Assembly: GCA_963695805.1 (NCBI GenBank)
Contig: CAVOHV010000007.1
Coordinates: 77,874 to 141,873, forward strand
Reading direction: 5' to 3'
DNA: 64,000 bases
From: DASUPK01 sp963695805
GTDB taxonomy: Bacteria > Actinomycetota > Thermoleophilia > Solirubrobacterales > 70-9
The notes beneath the pieces were generated by a model, which saw only the letters and a list, made by a program, of their open reading frames with translations, was not told the origin of the DNA and searched no databases. Shown here piece after piece: positions 32,820-42,418 of the stretch. Numbering within the stretch: position 1 is the stretch's first letter; each line of letters begins with the position of its first letter. The translations under genes and the position numbers were made by a program.

Positions 32820-33968
32820 GTGCCCACCAAGGAACAGGTAACCGAGAAGCTCGAGCAGGTGATCGACCCCGAGCTGCGCCGGTCGATCGTGGAGCTCGGG
32901 ATGGTTCGGTCGATTGAGATCCGCGACGACGGGCGGGTCGAGGTGGTCGTCTCCCTGACCACCCCCGGCTGCCCGATCAGGTCCCATTTCCAGCAGGCGG
33001 TCGCGAAGAACGTCGCCGAGCTGGAGGGGGTCAACGCCGTCGACGTCGGTTTCGACGTCCTCTCCGATGGCGAGAAGTCGGATCTGCAGCAGAAGCTGGG
33101 TCGCGCCAAGCTGCCGGAGGGTGCGCTCGCCCAGGTGAAGAACGTGATCTGCGTGGCCTCTGGCAAGGGCGGCGTCGGCAAGTCCACGATGACCGCCAAC
33201 CTCGCGGCGGCCCTGCACGCCGAGGGCCATAAGGTCGGGGCGCTCGACTGCGACGTCTACGGCTACTCGATCCCCAGAATGCTCGGCATCAACCGCAAGC
33301 CGGACGTCTCGCCTGAGCGCAAGATCATCCCGCCGGTCTCGCCTGCAGGGCCGACCGTGATGTCGATCGGCTTCTTCGTCGAGGAGAACGCTGCCGTCGT
33401 CTGGCGCGGTCCGATGCTTCACAAGGCGATCCAGCAGTTCCTCGAGGACGTCGCCTGGGATGAGCTCGACTACCTACTGCTCGACCTGCCGCCGGGCACG
33501 GGCGACGTCTCCATGACGCTCGCCCAGCTCCTGCCGCAGGCGAAGATCGTGATCGTCACCACACCCCAGCCTGCCGCGCAGAGCGTCGCCCGGCGGGCGG
33601 CCGAGATGGCCGCCAAGGTCGACCTCGAGATGCTCGGCGTGATCGAGAACATGTCCGCCTTCAACGGGCCCGACGGCGAGCGCGTCGCGATCTTCGGCGA
33701 GGGCGGCGGGCAGGTGCTCGCCGACGAGCTGGACGTGCCGCTGCTGGCCAAGGTGCCGCTCTCCGGCGACCTTCGTGAGCACGCCGACGAGGGCCGGCCG
33801 CTGGTGATCGAGGACCCCGACGCCCCCGCTTCACAGATGATCCGCGAGGCTGCCCGCGGCATCGTCGCCTCCACGCCAATCGAGCTTCCCGTGATGCAGG
33901 CGGTACCCGCCGCAGCGCAGCCGAACGGCGGCAGGACGAGCGGCACCGAGCTTCCGATGGTGCAGTAG
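32820..33968 (+). CDS. mrp: Mrp/ApbC family P-loop ATPase (Fe-S carrier-like) with N-terminal MIP18 domain
   Basis: 382 residues from GTG 32820 (TTG at 32817 is equally possible). N-terminal DUF59/MIP18 domain: VIDPELRRSIVELGMVRSIEI and TTPGCPIRSHF. Then the deviant Walker A ASGKGGVGKST, LDCDVYGYSIPRMLG, and LLLDLPPGTGDVSMTLAQLLP. Where many Mrp proteins have CPxC, this reads ENMSAFNGPDGERVAIFG, with no Cys pair; actinobacterial Mrp proteins share this lack. Fe-S carrier function is therefore less certain than the family name implies. Confidence 0.9.
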   Translation: MPTKEQVTEKLEQVIDPELRRSIVELGMVRSIEIRDDGRVEVVVSLTTPGCPIRSHFQQAVAKNVAELEGVNAVDVGFDVLSDGEKSDLQQKLGRAKLPEGALAQVKNVICVASGKGGVGKSTMTANLAAALHAEGHKVGALDCDVYGYSIPRMLGINRKPDVSPERKIIPPVSPAGPTVMSIGFFVEENAAVVWRGPMLHKAIQQFLEDVAWDELDYLLLDLPPGTGDVSMTLAQLLPQAKIVIVTTPQPAAQSVARRAAEMAAKVDLEMLGVIENMSAFNGPDGERVAIFGEGGGQVLADELDVPLLAKVPLSGDLREHADEGRPLVIEDPDAPASQMIREAARGIVASTPIELPVMQAVPAAAQPNGGRTSGTELPMVQ

Positions 33969-33972
33969 GGCC

Positions 33973-35199
33973 GTGCCCACCCGCTGGCGGGCGACCGCCG
34001 CGGTCCTTGTCTGCGCTCTCCATCTAGCCCTCTTCGTGCCGACGATCGGCGATTGGTCGTCGATCCTGGTCAACGACTTCGCGCCGCAGGCCAAGGCCAT
34101 CAAGGACGGGGACCTGCCCTACCGGGACCAGCGGATCGAATATCCGCCGCTCTCCGTGCCGGTGCTGATCGCCCCGGCCTACTTCGACGACTCAACCCAG
34201 GGATTCGTCGACGGATTCATGTGGGAGATGCTCGCGTTCGATCTCGCGATCATCCTGCTGATCGCGCTGGCTCTGCCCGGGGAGGGGGGACGCGTGCTCT
34301 CCGCGCTCGGCGTCTACACCGTCGGGTTGGTGGCGCTCTCAGGGGTGGTCCTCGACCGCTCCCTGATCGACTACGGGCCGCTCGCACTGGATCGATTCGA
34401 TCTCGTGCCCACCCTCTTCGTGCTGGCCGCCGTCCTCGCCCGCGACAGGCACCGCTCCGCCACCTGGTCCGGGCTGCTCTCGATAGGGGTCGCGATCAAG
34501 GCATTCCCTCTCTTCATCTATCCCGCGCTACTGCGCGGCGAGCGAAACCTGCGACGCGTGATCGTCGCCGGCGCAGTCCCGCTCCTCGCCTGCGCGGCCG
34601 CAGTGATCGTGGTGGGGGACGAGTTCGGCTCGGCGATCAGCTACCACACCGAGCGAACTCTTCAGGTGGAGAGCCTCGGCGCGAGCGTCTTCGAGGTCGC
34701 ACACGTCCTCGGAGCGTCGGGCGTCTCCACCGGGGTGGGCCATGGCGGGTTCGAGATCTCGGCCTCGGGCGCGACGGCCTCGCGGTGGGTCTTGGTGGTG
34801 ATCGGGGCGGCGGGCTACCTCTGGCTGGTCTGGGCGGGTTGGCGCTCGAAGGCGACCAACTTCGAGCTGGTCGCCGCGCTGCTCGCCGTGCTCGTCGTCT
34901 TCGCCCCGGTCCTCTCGCCCCAGTTCCTGCTCTGGCTGCTCCCCGTCTCAGCCTGCGCCTACGGGCTCGGAAGTCAGAACCTGGTCCTGCTCGGGGCGAT
35001 GGTGCTCACCCAGATCGAGCTGCAGCACTACGACGGGGTCGATGCGCTCAGCGGCAGCTTCGTCTGGCCACTGGCGGTCAGGAATCTCCTGCTGCTCGTC
35101 TACCTGGCGCTGGTGGCGGCGCCGATCGTCCGGACTGGCCGGAGCAGCGCTTCGCCGTCAAGCGAGAGAGTCGGGAGCAGCTACGCCTTCGACTTGTAG
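33973..35199 (+). CDS. GT87/DUF2029-like polyprenyl-sugar-dependent glycosyltransferase, membrane
   Basis: 408 residues from GTG 33973, with about ten membrane helices. An Asp-bearing loop after helix 1 (FVPTIGDWSSILVNDFAPQ) and KDGDLPYRDQRIEYPPLSVP are typical of GT-C mannosyltransferases of the GT87/PimE-like group. GVAIKAFPLFIYPALL and VVFAPVLSPQFLLWLLPV are further conserved blocks. It would use a polyprenyl-phosphate sugar (compare the DPM-like gene at 17 kb) on the outer membrane face to extend an envelope glycan or lipid. It converges with the ferredoxin gene, overlapping by 19 bases. Confidence 0.75.
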   Translation: MPTRWRATAAVLVCALHLALFVPTIGDWSSILVNDFAPQAKAIKDGDLPYRDQRIEYPPLSVPVLIAPAYFDDSTQGFVDGFMWEMLAFDLAIILLIALALPGEGGRVLSALGVYTVGLVALSGVVLDRSLIDYGPLALDRFDLVPTLFVLAAVLARDRHRSATWSGLLSIGVAIKAFPLFIYPALLRGERNLRRVIVAGAVPLLACAAAVIVVGDEFGSAISYHTERTLQVESLGASVFEVAHVLGASGVSTGVGHGGFEISASGATASRWVLVVIGAAGYLWLVWAGWRSKATNFELVAALLAVLVVFAPVLSPQFLLWLLPVSACAYGLGSQNLVLLGAMVLTQIELQHYDGVDALSGSFVWPLAVRNLLLLVYLALVAAPIVRTGRSSASPSSERVGSSYAFDL

Positions 35200-35447
35200 T
35201 ACTCGAGGTTGATCTCGGTGTACTTCGTCCACTCCTCGGGGAGCTGGTCCTCGGCGAAGCACGCGTCGACGGGGCAGGCCTCGACGCAGGCGTCGCAATC
35301 GATGCACTCGTCCGGATCGATGTAGAGCTGCTTGACGTTGTCGTAGTCGGGCTCGTCCGGCGTGGGATGGATGCAGTCGACGGGGCAGACCTCTACGCAG
35401 GAGTTGTCCTTCTCGCCTATGCACGGCTCCGCGATGACGTATGCCAA
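35181..35447 (-). CDS. fdxA: 7Fe/8Fe ferredoxin
   Basis: 88 residues from TTG 35447, with AAAGGA upstream; no ATG/GTG is available at this position, and LAYVIAEPCIG matches the usual MAYVIAEPCIG start. Two clusters: CIGEKDNSCVEVCPVDC and CIDCDACVEACPVDAC. The wide first spacing (C-x7-C-x3-C) is the FdxA-type pattern with a [3Fe-4S] or [4Fe-4S] first cluster. The C-terminus is acidic and hydrophilic. It carries electrons for oxidoreductases or P450s. Confidence 0.9.
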   Translation of the reverse strand: MAYVIAEPCIGEKDNSCVEVCPVDCIHPTPDEPDYDNVKQLYIDPDECIDCDACVEACPVDACFAEDQLPEEWTKYTEINLEYYKSKA

Positions 35448-35592
35448 GGCGCCGATTCCTTTCCCGGGGTGATGGTTGCGACTGCGGCGCCCATCGGGCG
35501 CCGCGGGACGCGACATTTTAGGTGAGTGGGCCGCTCCGCGCACGAAGGCGGGCCCGTGCGGGCGCGGCATATGGGTGGCTACAGTCCGCCCG

Positions 35593-36486
35593 GTGATCCT
35601 GCTCACGGGAGCAACCGGCGTGGTCGGCGGAGAGCTCCTGCCCTTTCTGCTCGCCGAAGGCCGCGACGTGCGCACCCTGGTCCGCGATCCCCGCAAGCTG
35701 GGCGAGCACCGGGTCGACGTCCAGATCTCCCTCGGCGACATCGGCGACCCGTTCTCCCTCCGCCATGCGATGCGTAGCGTGGACACCGTCATCCACCTGG
35801 CGGCGACCATCCGCGACCAGCCCGGCGGCACGATCGAGGAGCTCAACGGGCTCGCCACGGTCCGCCTGTTGCGCGCCGCCGAGCGGGCCGGGGTGCAGCG
35901 CTTCCTCTTCTTCTCGGCACTTGGGGCGACCGCGTTCCAGCGCACCCGCTTCTTCCGCTCCAAGGCGCTGGCCGAGCACGCCGTGGAGGAGTCCCCCCTC
36001 GAGACCACGGTCTTCGCGCCCTCGATCATCTACCGGCCGGGAGACCCCTGGATCACGCTGCTTCAGCGCTTCAGCCTGCTGCCCGCCGTGCCGGTGTCGG
36101 GCTCGGGCCGCGCCCTCTACCAGCCGATCTGGGCCCGCGACGTGGCCCGCTGCGTCGCAGGCTCCCTCAACGGGAGCGGGTCGAACCCCGGCTCCAACGG
36201 CCGCTACGAGCTCGCCGGCCCCGAGCTCCTCTCCTATGACGACATCGTCGAGGTCGTGGTGGAGGCGAGCGGCCGCAAGCGCCCGCTGCTCCACGTGCCG
36301 CTGCCCCTCGTCCACACCGGGCTGCGGGCGCTCGAGCTGCTCGCCGGGCCGTCGGTGTTCGCGACCTGGGAGGAGGCGGAGCTGATGGAGGTCCCGATGA
36401 CCAGTCGGCGCGGCACCGCTGACGCCGAGCGTCTGGGGGTCGAGCCGCGGCCGATGGAGGCCGTGCTCGGCGCTCGGTCTGGCTAG
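35593..36486 (+). CDS. NAD(P)-dependent epimerase/dehydratase (atypical SDR, NDUFA9-like)
   Basis: 297 residues from GTG 35593, chosen because it begins directly at the Rossmann strand VILLTGATGVVGGELLPFLL; an upstream GTG at 35575 is possible. FFSALGATAFQRTRFFRSKALAE carries the altered active-site region seen in NDUFA9/NmrA-like atypical SDRs. VFAPSIIYRPGDPWITLL and YELAGPELLSYDDIVE follow. These proteins bind NAD(P)H; the reaction is unknown. The end overlaps the ACT gene by four bases. Confidence 0.82.
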   Translation: MILLTGATGVVGGELLPFLLAEGRDVRTLVRDPRKLGEHRVDVQISLGDIGDPFSLRHAMRSVDTVIHLAATIRDQPGGTIEELNGLATVRLLRAAERAGVQRFLFFSALGATAFQRTRFFRSKALAEHAVEESPLETTVFAPSIIYRPGDPWITLLQRFSLLPAVPVSGSGRALYQPIWARDVARCVAGSLNGSGSNPGSNGRYELAGPELLSYDDIVEVVVEASGRKRPLLHVPLPLVHTGLRALELLAGPSVFATWEEAELMEVPMTSRRGTADAERLGVEPRPMEAVLGARSG

Positions 36487-36869
36487 CTCGCTGATTCGGT
36501 TTCGAGAGCGGCGCGGAGAGCAGGCAGATCCTCCGCCCCGAACACGATGCGATTTCGCGTCGCTACGTAGACGAGATCGAGGTTGACCCCCGCCTGAGCG
36601 ACCTTGCGAGTCAGGTCCGCGAGTACACCGGGCCGGTCCTCGACGTCGACGACGACGACCTGGCGCTCGCCGGTGACCGCGACGTGAGAGATCGCCAGCG
36701 CATGTTTCGCGGCCTCGGCATGCGGCACGAGGATGTGGATCTCGGCACGGTCCCCGGGCCCCACGAAGGTCGCCGCCGCGATGTTGACGCCTGCGTCACT
36801 GATCGCGGTGGCCACCCGGGCCAGCGCACCAGGGGTGTTCTCGACGTCGATGACCAGGTCGACCGCCAT
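36483..36869 (-). CDS. Tandem ACT-domain protein
   Basis: 128 residues composed of two ACT repeats: VIDVENTPGALARVATAISDAGVNI (about 6-30) and VVDVEDRPGVLADLTRKVAQAGVNL (about 73-97). There is no catalytic domain. Stand-alone ACT pairs bind amino acids or similar ligands and act as regulators or subunits. Converges with the SDR gene. Confidence 0.82.
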   Translation of the reverse strand: MAVDLVIDVENTPGALARVATAISDAGVNIAAATFVGPGDRAEIHILVPHAEAAKHALAISHVAVTGERQVVVVDVEDRPGVLADLTRKVAQAGVNLDLVYVATRNRIVFGAEDLPALRAALETESAS

Positions 36870-36887
36870 CTCTAGGTCCTGTCCAGC

Positions 36888-36989
36888 CTACTTCCGCGCT
36901 CGATCGATGGCGAGTACCGCCACCCCGGCGAGAAGTTCGAGCAGCCCGCCGATCAGCGAGACGTAGGCGCCCGCGCGGGGCGCTTTAGC
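36888..36989 (-). pseudogene. C-terminal remnant of a membrane protein
   Basis: On the minus strand an open frame without a start ends at TAG 36888-36890 and encodes RAGAYVSLIGGLLELLAGVA followed by VLAIDRARK. This looks like the final transmembrane helix and basic tail of a small membrane protein. Upstream, the frame runs into a long hairpin and a stop. It seems to be the surviving 3' end of a deleted gene, comparable to the orphan tail at 5775. Confidence 0.5.
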
Positions 36990-37015
36990 GGTCTATACGA
37001 CCGGTAAAGCGCCCC
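36977..37015. repeat. Long inverted repeat (17-base arms)
   Basis: GGGGCGCTTTAGCGGTC (36977-36993) and GACCGGTAAAGCGCCCC (36999-37015) pair over 16 of 17 positions around the loop TATAC. It lies downstream of groEL and upstream of the ACT gene. It might act as a terminator, a transcript-stability structure or a mobile repeat. Confidence 0.7.
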
Positions 37016-37022
37016 GGACGCA

Positions 37023-37050
37023 GAGAGGCCCGGCGGATGCCGGGCCTCTC
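37023..37050 (-). terminator. Terminator-like hairpin downstream of groEL
   Basis: GAGAGGCCCGGC (37023-37034), loop GGAT, GCCGGGCCTCTC (37039-37050): a perfect 12-base stem. It is the second of three stacked hairpins beyond the groEL stop. No T-run follows on either strand. Confidence 0.6.
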
Positions 37051-37055
37051 CTCGA

Positions 37056-37098
37056 ATCGGGTTGCTCCTCGGCTTCGCCTGCGGGGCACCCTCTCATC
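37056..37098 (-). repeat. Dispersed 43-base hairpin repeat, copy B
   Basis: Same unit as at 19623, in minus orientation, starting 29 bases after the groEL stop. It matches the 42.4 kb copy in 40 of 43 bases. GGGTTGCTCC and GGGGCACCC form the bulged outer stem, GGC/GCC the inner one. Confidence 0.85.
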
Positions 37099-37127
37099 AC
37101 ACTCGCCTGTTGCAAGCGAGGGTATCG

Positions 37128-38765
<1,638 letters not shown>

Positions 38766-38794
38766 GTGTGTGTTCCTCCTTACTAAGTGTTTGG

Positions 38795-39088
38795 CTAGCC
38801 GACCTTCGCGAGCACATCTGCCTCGCGCAGGACGAGCAGCTCGTCGCCGTCTACGGTGATCTCGGTGCCTCCGTACTTCGAGTAGAGGACCTCGTCGCCC
38901 TTGCTCACGTCGAGCGGGCGGCGCGTACCGTCCTCCTTCACCTCTCCGTCGCCGACAGCGAGCACCTTGCCCTTCTGCGGCTTCTCCTTCGCTGTATCGG
39001 GGAGGACGATCCCGCTTGCGGTCGTCTCCTCCTCCTCGACCGCCTGCACGATCAGGCGATCTCCTAGTGGCTTCAACTTCATCGGCAT
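38795..39088 (-). CDS. groES: Co-chaperonin GroES (10 kDa)
   Basis: 97 residues: KLKPLGDRLIVQAVEEEETTASGIVLPDTAKEKPQKG, the mobile-loop region, then KGDEVLYSKYGGTEITVDGDELLVLREADVLAKVG. Standard length. First gene of the groES-groEL operon, with AGGAGG before the ATG and a CIRCE operator 41 bases upstream of the start. Confidence 0.97.
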   Translation of the reverse strand: MPMKLKPLGDRLIVQAVEEEETTASGIVLPDTAKEKPQKGKVLAVGDGEVKEDGTRRPLDVSKGDEVLYSKYGGTEITVDGDELLVLREADVLAKVG

Positions 39089-39129
39089 TTCCTCCTAGCT
39101 GGGGTGGGTGTTTCTAAGTCTGGTGCGGT

Positions 39130-39156
39130 TTGGCACTCTCGATAGGAGAGTGCCAG
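39130..39156. promoter_or_regulatory. CIRCE element (HrcA operator)
   Basis: TTGGCACTC, nine bases, GAGTGCCAG. This is the CIRCE inverted repeat (consensus TTAGCACTC-N9-GAGTGCTAA) with the usual high-GC variation. It predicts HrcA-type heat-shock repression of groESL. The hrcA gene is not in the window. Confidence 0.92.
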
Positions 39157-39200
39157 CGCCCAGAAGATTGTAGCCACAGACCGAGCTCGGCCTCGCTCGG

Positions 39201-39674
39201 CTAATCGATCGCCACCAGCGGAGCACCGAGCAACCTGGCGAGGCCCTCGCCGCCGTTTCGCATCACATAGTCGTGATTGACGGCGAAGATCGGTCGGGCC
39301 AGCGGCGCCACCAGGTTCATCCACGGCCGGGTGGTCCGCACGTTCCACTCATAGAGGACCGCCGTCACGCCGCCCTGCTCGAAGAGGCGCCAACGGCCGA
39401 CGCCGGCGAGCTCGCCGGAGGCGTCGCCTTCGAGGAGGTGAGGCTTCTCGACCTTGGTGGTCCGGACGAAGAACTCGAGTCTGTAGGGCAGCTTGGATCT
39501 CCAGACGTAGCGGCCGTATCGGCCGACGCCGTCCTCGTCGCCCTCCTCGAGCTTCTCGGCCTCCAGCACGCCCTTCCACCATTGCGGCCAACGCTCCGAG
39601 TCGTAGACCGCGTCCCAGACCCGCTCGCGATCGGCCTCCAGCAGCCAGGTGGTCAGGAACCTGTACTCAGCCAC
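39201..39674 (-). CDS. SRPBCC (START-like/polyketide cyclase) family protein
   Basis: 157 residues. EYRFLTTWLLEADRERVWDAVYDSERWPQWWKGV is the classical N-terminal strand-helix of SRPBCC proteins, with WSKLPYRLEF-like strands and a long C-terminal helix (YVMRNGGEGLARLLG). These bind a hydrophobic ligand in a helix-grip cavity. The function of this one is unknown. It lies between the groESL promoter and a 164-base intergenic region. Confidence 0.83.
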   Translation of the reverse strand: MAEYRFLTTWLLEADRERVWDAVYDSERWPQWWKGVLEAEKLEEGDEDGVGRYGRYVWRSKLPYRLEFFVRTTKVEKPHLLEGDASGELAGVGRWRLFEQGGVTAVLYEWNVRTTRPWMNLVAPLARPIFAVNHDYVMRNGGEGLARLLGAPLVAID

Positions 39675-39731
39675 GTGATGATCGAATCCCGAAGCGCGTG
39701 CGACCGGGGGCGAGCTTGGCCGAGCAGATCA

Positions 39732-39783
39732 AGGACGCAGGGCGAGGCCTTTGGTGGTGCCAAAGGCGAGCCCGAGGACGCAG
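39732..39783. repeat. Small repeat with central hairpin in the 39675-39838 intergenic region
   Basis: AGGACGCAG occurs at 39732-39740 and 39775-39783, flanking a perfect hairpin CCTTTGG (39748-39754), TGGTG, CCAAAGG (39760-39766). The surrounding 164 bases hold no convincing gene; a 61-codon minus-strand frame there has no supporting features. It may be another dispersed repeat type, but only one copy is in this window. Confidence 0.4.
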
Positions 39784-39838
39784 AGCTGCGAAGCGCCAGG
39801 CGCGTCACCCGGGCGTGCGGGGATCGGGGGTCGGTCAT

Positions 39839-40243
39839 CTAGTTGCGTGACGGAGACTCGCCGTTCCCGAACTGCGTGGAGGGCCGCTCGACGATCTGGG
39901 AGAAGCGGATGACCGTCACGGTGTCCTCATCCGCGATCGACCGGGTGTAGATCGTGCCAAGGAAATCGACGGTCTCCTCCCGCCGGCGGAACTCGGGGTT
40001 GTCGTGCTCGACGTCGCGCGGCGAGAGGTCCGCGACCTTCTTCACCTCGACGTCGTCGATCACGGCGGAGAAGATCTTCTCCCGCGGCTGATGACGGTAG
40101 CCGACGGTGATCCAGACGACCTGGCCGCGCTTGTACTTGCGCGATTTGTCGCCCAGGCGGATGGTGGCGGTCTTGCGGCCACTGCGCAGCTGATCGACGA
40201 AAACCGGCGAGTAGAAGTTGAGCACGTAGAGCGCGTCGCTCAC
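39839..40243 (-). CDS. ASCH domain protein
   Basis: 134 residues. LNFYSPVFVDQLRSGRKTATIRLGDKSRKYKRGQVVWITVG is the ASCH fold's RNA/nucleotide-binding face (GxKxxTxRxxxxxxxxGD-like), followed by AVIDDVEVKKVADL. ASCH proteins are PUA-like; some are amidohydrolases or ribonucleases. It ends the co-directional set lhr, nei, crp, pcm, ASCH, 14 bases after pcm. Confidence 0.82.
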   Translation of the reverse strand: MSDALYVLNFYSPVFVDQLRSGRKTATIRLGDKSRKYKRGQVVWITVGYRHQPREKIFSAVIDDVEVKKVADLSPRDVEHDNPEFRRREETVDFLGTIYTRSIADEDTVTVIRFSQIVERPSTQFGNGESPSRN

Positions 40244-40257
40244 GGGCCGAGCCTACT

Positions 40258-40917
40258 TCAGTCCGGTGGCTGGAAGCCCTCGGCGCCGATCAGCGGAACG
40301 AATCGGGTGGGGCCGATCGTCTCCTGGCGAAGGTCGCCGTTCTCCCTGATGAAGGCTGTGAGCAGGTCCGCGGAGTCGGCTGCGATCGGCACCACCAGCC
40401 GGCCCCCGGGGGCCAGCTGGGAGAGCAGGCTGTGCGGGGCCTCCGGCGAGGCGGCGTGGACGGCGATCGCGTCGTACGGAGCACGCTGCGGATAGCCGCG
40501 GCTCCCGTCACCGATGATCAGCTCGACGTTCCGGATGCCGAGCTCGTCGAGCCGCTCCCGCGCCCACTCGCCGAGCGCGGGGACCCGCTCGATGCTGACC
40601 ACGTGGGCGGCCAGCTGGGACAGGACCGCCGCCGAGTATCCCGAGCCGGTCCCGATCTCGAGCACCTTCTCGTCGCCGACTAGGCGTAGGGACTGGCAGA
40701 TCGCGGCGACGACCCACGGCTGCGAGATCGTCTGGTCGTAGCCGATCGGCAGTGCCGAGTCGTTGTACGCGCTCCGCCGCACGTCCTCGGGGACGAAGTG
40801 CTCGCGGGGCACAGTGGCCATCGCCTGCAGGACGCGCTCGTCGGAGATGCCGCGCCGGCGAAGCTGCCGCTCCACCATCCCGGCTCGTTGCTCCGCGAAG
40901 TCCTGGTCGCGGCGCAC
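40258..40917 (-). CDS. pcm: Protein-L-isoaspartate O-methyltransferase
   Basis: 219 residues, normal length. MVERQLRRRGISDERVLQAMATVPREHFVPEDVRRSAY and DSALPIGYDQTISQPWVVAAI are the signature Pcm blocks, followed by the SAM motif VLEIGTGSGYSAAVLSQLA. It repairs isoaspartyl residues in aged proteins. Seven-base or shorter gaps to crp suggest one transcript. Confidence 0.95.
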   Translation of the reverse strand: MRRDQDFAEQRAGMVERQLRRRGISDERVLQAMATVPREHFVPEDVRRSAYNDSALPIGYDQTISQPWVVAAICQSLRLVGDEKVLEIGTGSGYSAAVLSQLAAHVVSIERVPALGEWARERLDELGIRNVELIIGDGSRGYPQRAPYDAIAVHAASPEAPHSLLSQLAPGGRLVVPIAADSADLLTAFIRENGDLRQETIGPTRFVPLIGAEGFQPPD

Positions 40918-40923
40918 CAGCGC

Positions 40924-41628
40924 TCAGAATATGTAGGCGTCCAGCCGGTCGGGCTCGATCACCGTGACCCGACCGCGGCCGACCTGGACGACTCCCGCCC
41001 GCTCGAGCGTGGCGAGGAAGCGGCTGACACTCTCGCGAGAGGTCCCCGCCATCTGGGCGAGATCCGACTGGCGAAGGCGGATGGTGACCCCGTCCTTGAC
41101 GAGCGGGGTGAGCGCCTCGTCGGCGAGCAGCTGGTTGAGGACGCCGGCGACCCGGCTTGGGACCGTCTGGAAGGACTGTCGGGCGATGCGCTCGTTCGCC
41201 TCGCGCAGGCGGCGGGTGAGGGCCACGACGAGCTTCTCGGCCATCCCCGGATTCGTGCGGATCAGGGTGCGCATGTCGGTGGCGGGGAGCGCGAGAAGCT
41301 CGGTTTTCTCCGCGGTCTCGACGCTCGCCGAGCGCCGCTCGCCGTCGAGCATCGCCAGCTCGCCGAAGATCGCACCGGGACCGAGCGTCGCCAACGTGAT
41401 CACACGGCCGTCGGAGTGCTGGCGGGTGACGCGGCAGCTTCCCCGGCTGACGATGTAGCAGGCGTCGCCGGGATCGCCCTCGTGGAAGACCCGCGTCTCA
41501 CCCGGATAGCCCCGCGGGATCGCCACCTGGGCGACTCGATCGAGCTCCTCCGTGGAGAGCTCCGAGAACAGCGGAACGCCTCCGAGAAGCTCGACTATCT
41601 GTTGCCTCGCTCCGCTCTCCATTCCCAC
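40924..41628 (-). CDS. Crp/Fnr family transcriptional regulator
   Basis: 234 residues. Cyclic-nucleotide pocket: FGELAMLDGERRSASVETAEKTELLAL, close to the CRP consensus including the Glu and Arg that hold cAMP. The HTH near the C-terminus is IRLRQSDLAQMAGTSRESVSRFLATLERAGVV. No Cys cluster for Fe-S, so more CRP-like than FNR-like. It is embedded between pcm and nei in a tight co-directional run. Confidence 0.9.
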   Translation of the reverse strand: MGMESGARQQIVELLGGVPLFSELSTEELDRVAQVAIPRGYPGETRVFHEGDPGDACYIVSRGSCRVTRQHSDGRVITLATLGPGAIFGELAMLDGERRSASVETAEKTELLALPATDMRTLIRTNPGMAEKLVVALTRRLREANERIARQSFQTVPSRVAGVLNQLLADEALTPLVKDGVTIRLRQSDLAQMAGTSRESVSRFLATLERAGVVQVGRGRVTVIEPDRLDAYIF

Positions 41629-41645
41629 TGCTCATTATCGCGCGT

Positions 41646-42416
41646 TCAACTCGCCTGGCAGCCTGGGCACCAGTAGGTCGTCCGCGCCTCGTCGCCCTGT
41701 GCGCGCGACAGGATCGTCGTGCCACAGCGCGGACAGGGTTGTCCGGCCCGCCGGTAGATGCGCTTCGGCTGCCGACCGGACTCCACCGCCTCGAGCATGA
41801 GTCCCCGAGTCGCGCTCAACACACCCTCGATCTCCTTGTCGCCGAGCGCTTCGATGCGGCGATTCGGATCAATCCGCGCGGCGAAGCACCCCTCGGACTT
41901 GAAGATGTTCCCGATCCCCGCGACCAGTCGCTGGCCGAGCAGTGCCTGGCCGAGCTCGATATCGGGCGCGATCGCTCGCATGCGATCGATGACCGCGGCA
42001 GGATCGAAGTCGTCCGCCAGCACGTCGGGGCCGAGGCGCGCGAGCCGTGGATCGCGGCGAAGCTGCGCCTCGGTCGAGATCCGGATCGTCGATCCACCGA
42101 AGTTGACGGCCTCGGAACCGTTTCCCGTCAGCGCGATCCAGGCCTGCGAGCGCGGCCGGCGCCAGCGCTCACCCTCGCGATACAGCTGCCAGCTGCCCCG
42201 CATTCCCAGGTGGCTGTGGAGCACGAGGTCCGCTTCGAAGTGAAGGAGGAGGTGCTTGCCACGGCTTTCGACCCGCTCGAGCGTCAGGCCGTCGATCGAG
42301 GCGGGCGCGAGCCCCTCCGGGCGGCGCCGGCCCGGCGTTCGGACCGAGATCCGGCCGCCGCCGAGTGCGCTCTGCATCCGCCGCGCGATGCGGAGGATGG
42401 AGTCACCCTCCGACAT
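41646..42416 (-). CDS. Fpg/Nei family DNA glycosylase with Ser instead of catalytic Pro
   Basis: 256 residues from ATG 42416. The start reads MSEGDSILRIARRMQSALGG; Nei2-type proteins normally begin MPEGD, where Pro2 is the nucleophile. Here it is Ser. Glu3, the Lys of SRGKHLLLHF, the H2TH motif GIGNIFKSEGCFAA and the zinc finger CPRCGTTILSR...WCPGC are intact. The protein should bind oxidised-base DNA, but chemistry may be altered. The ATG lies two bases from a dispersed hairpin repeat, which leaves no normal ribosome site. Confidence 0.85.
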   Translation of the reverse strand: MSEGDSILRIARRMQSALGGGRISVRTPGRRRPEGLAPASIDGLTLERVESRGKHLLLHFEADLVLHSHLGMRGSWQLYREGERWRRPRSQAWIALTGNGSEAVNFGGSTIRISTEAQLRRDPRLARLGPDVLADDFDPAAVIDRMRAIAPDIELGQALLGQRLVAGIGNIFKSEGCFAARIDPNRRIEALGDKEIEGVLSATRGLMLEAVESGRQPKRIYRRAGQPCPRCGTTILSRAQGDEARTTYWCPGCQAS

Positions 42417-42418
42417 TA

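Noticed and set aside
39653..39838. 61-residue minus-strand ORF in the 39.7 kb gap
   Set aside because: No ribosome site, low-complexity Ser/Ala/Arg composition, overlaps the SRPBCC start and the hairpin repeat.
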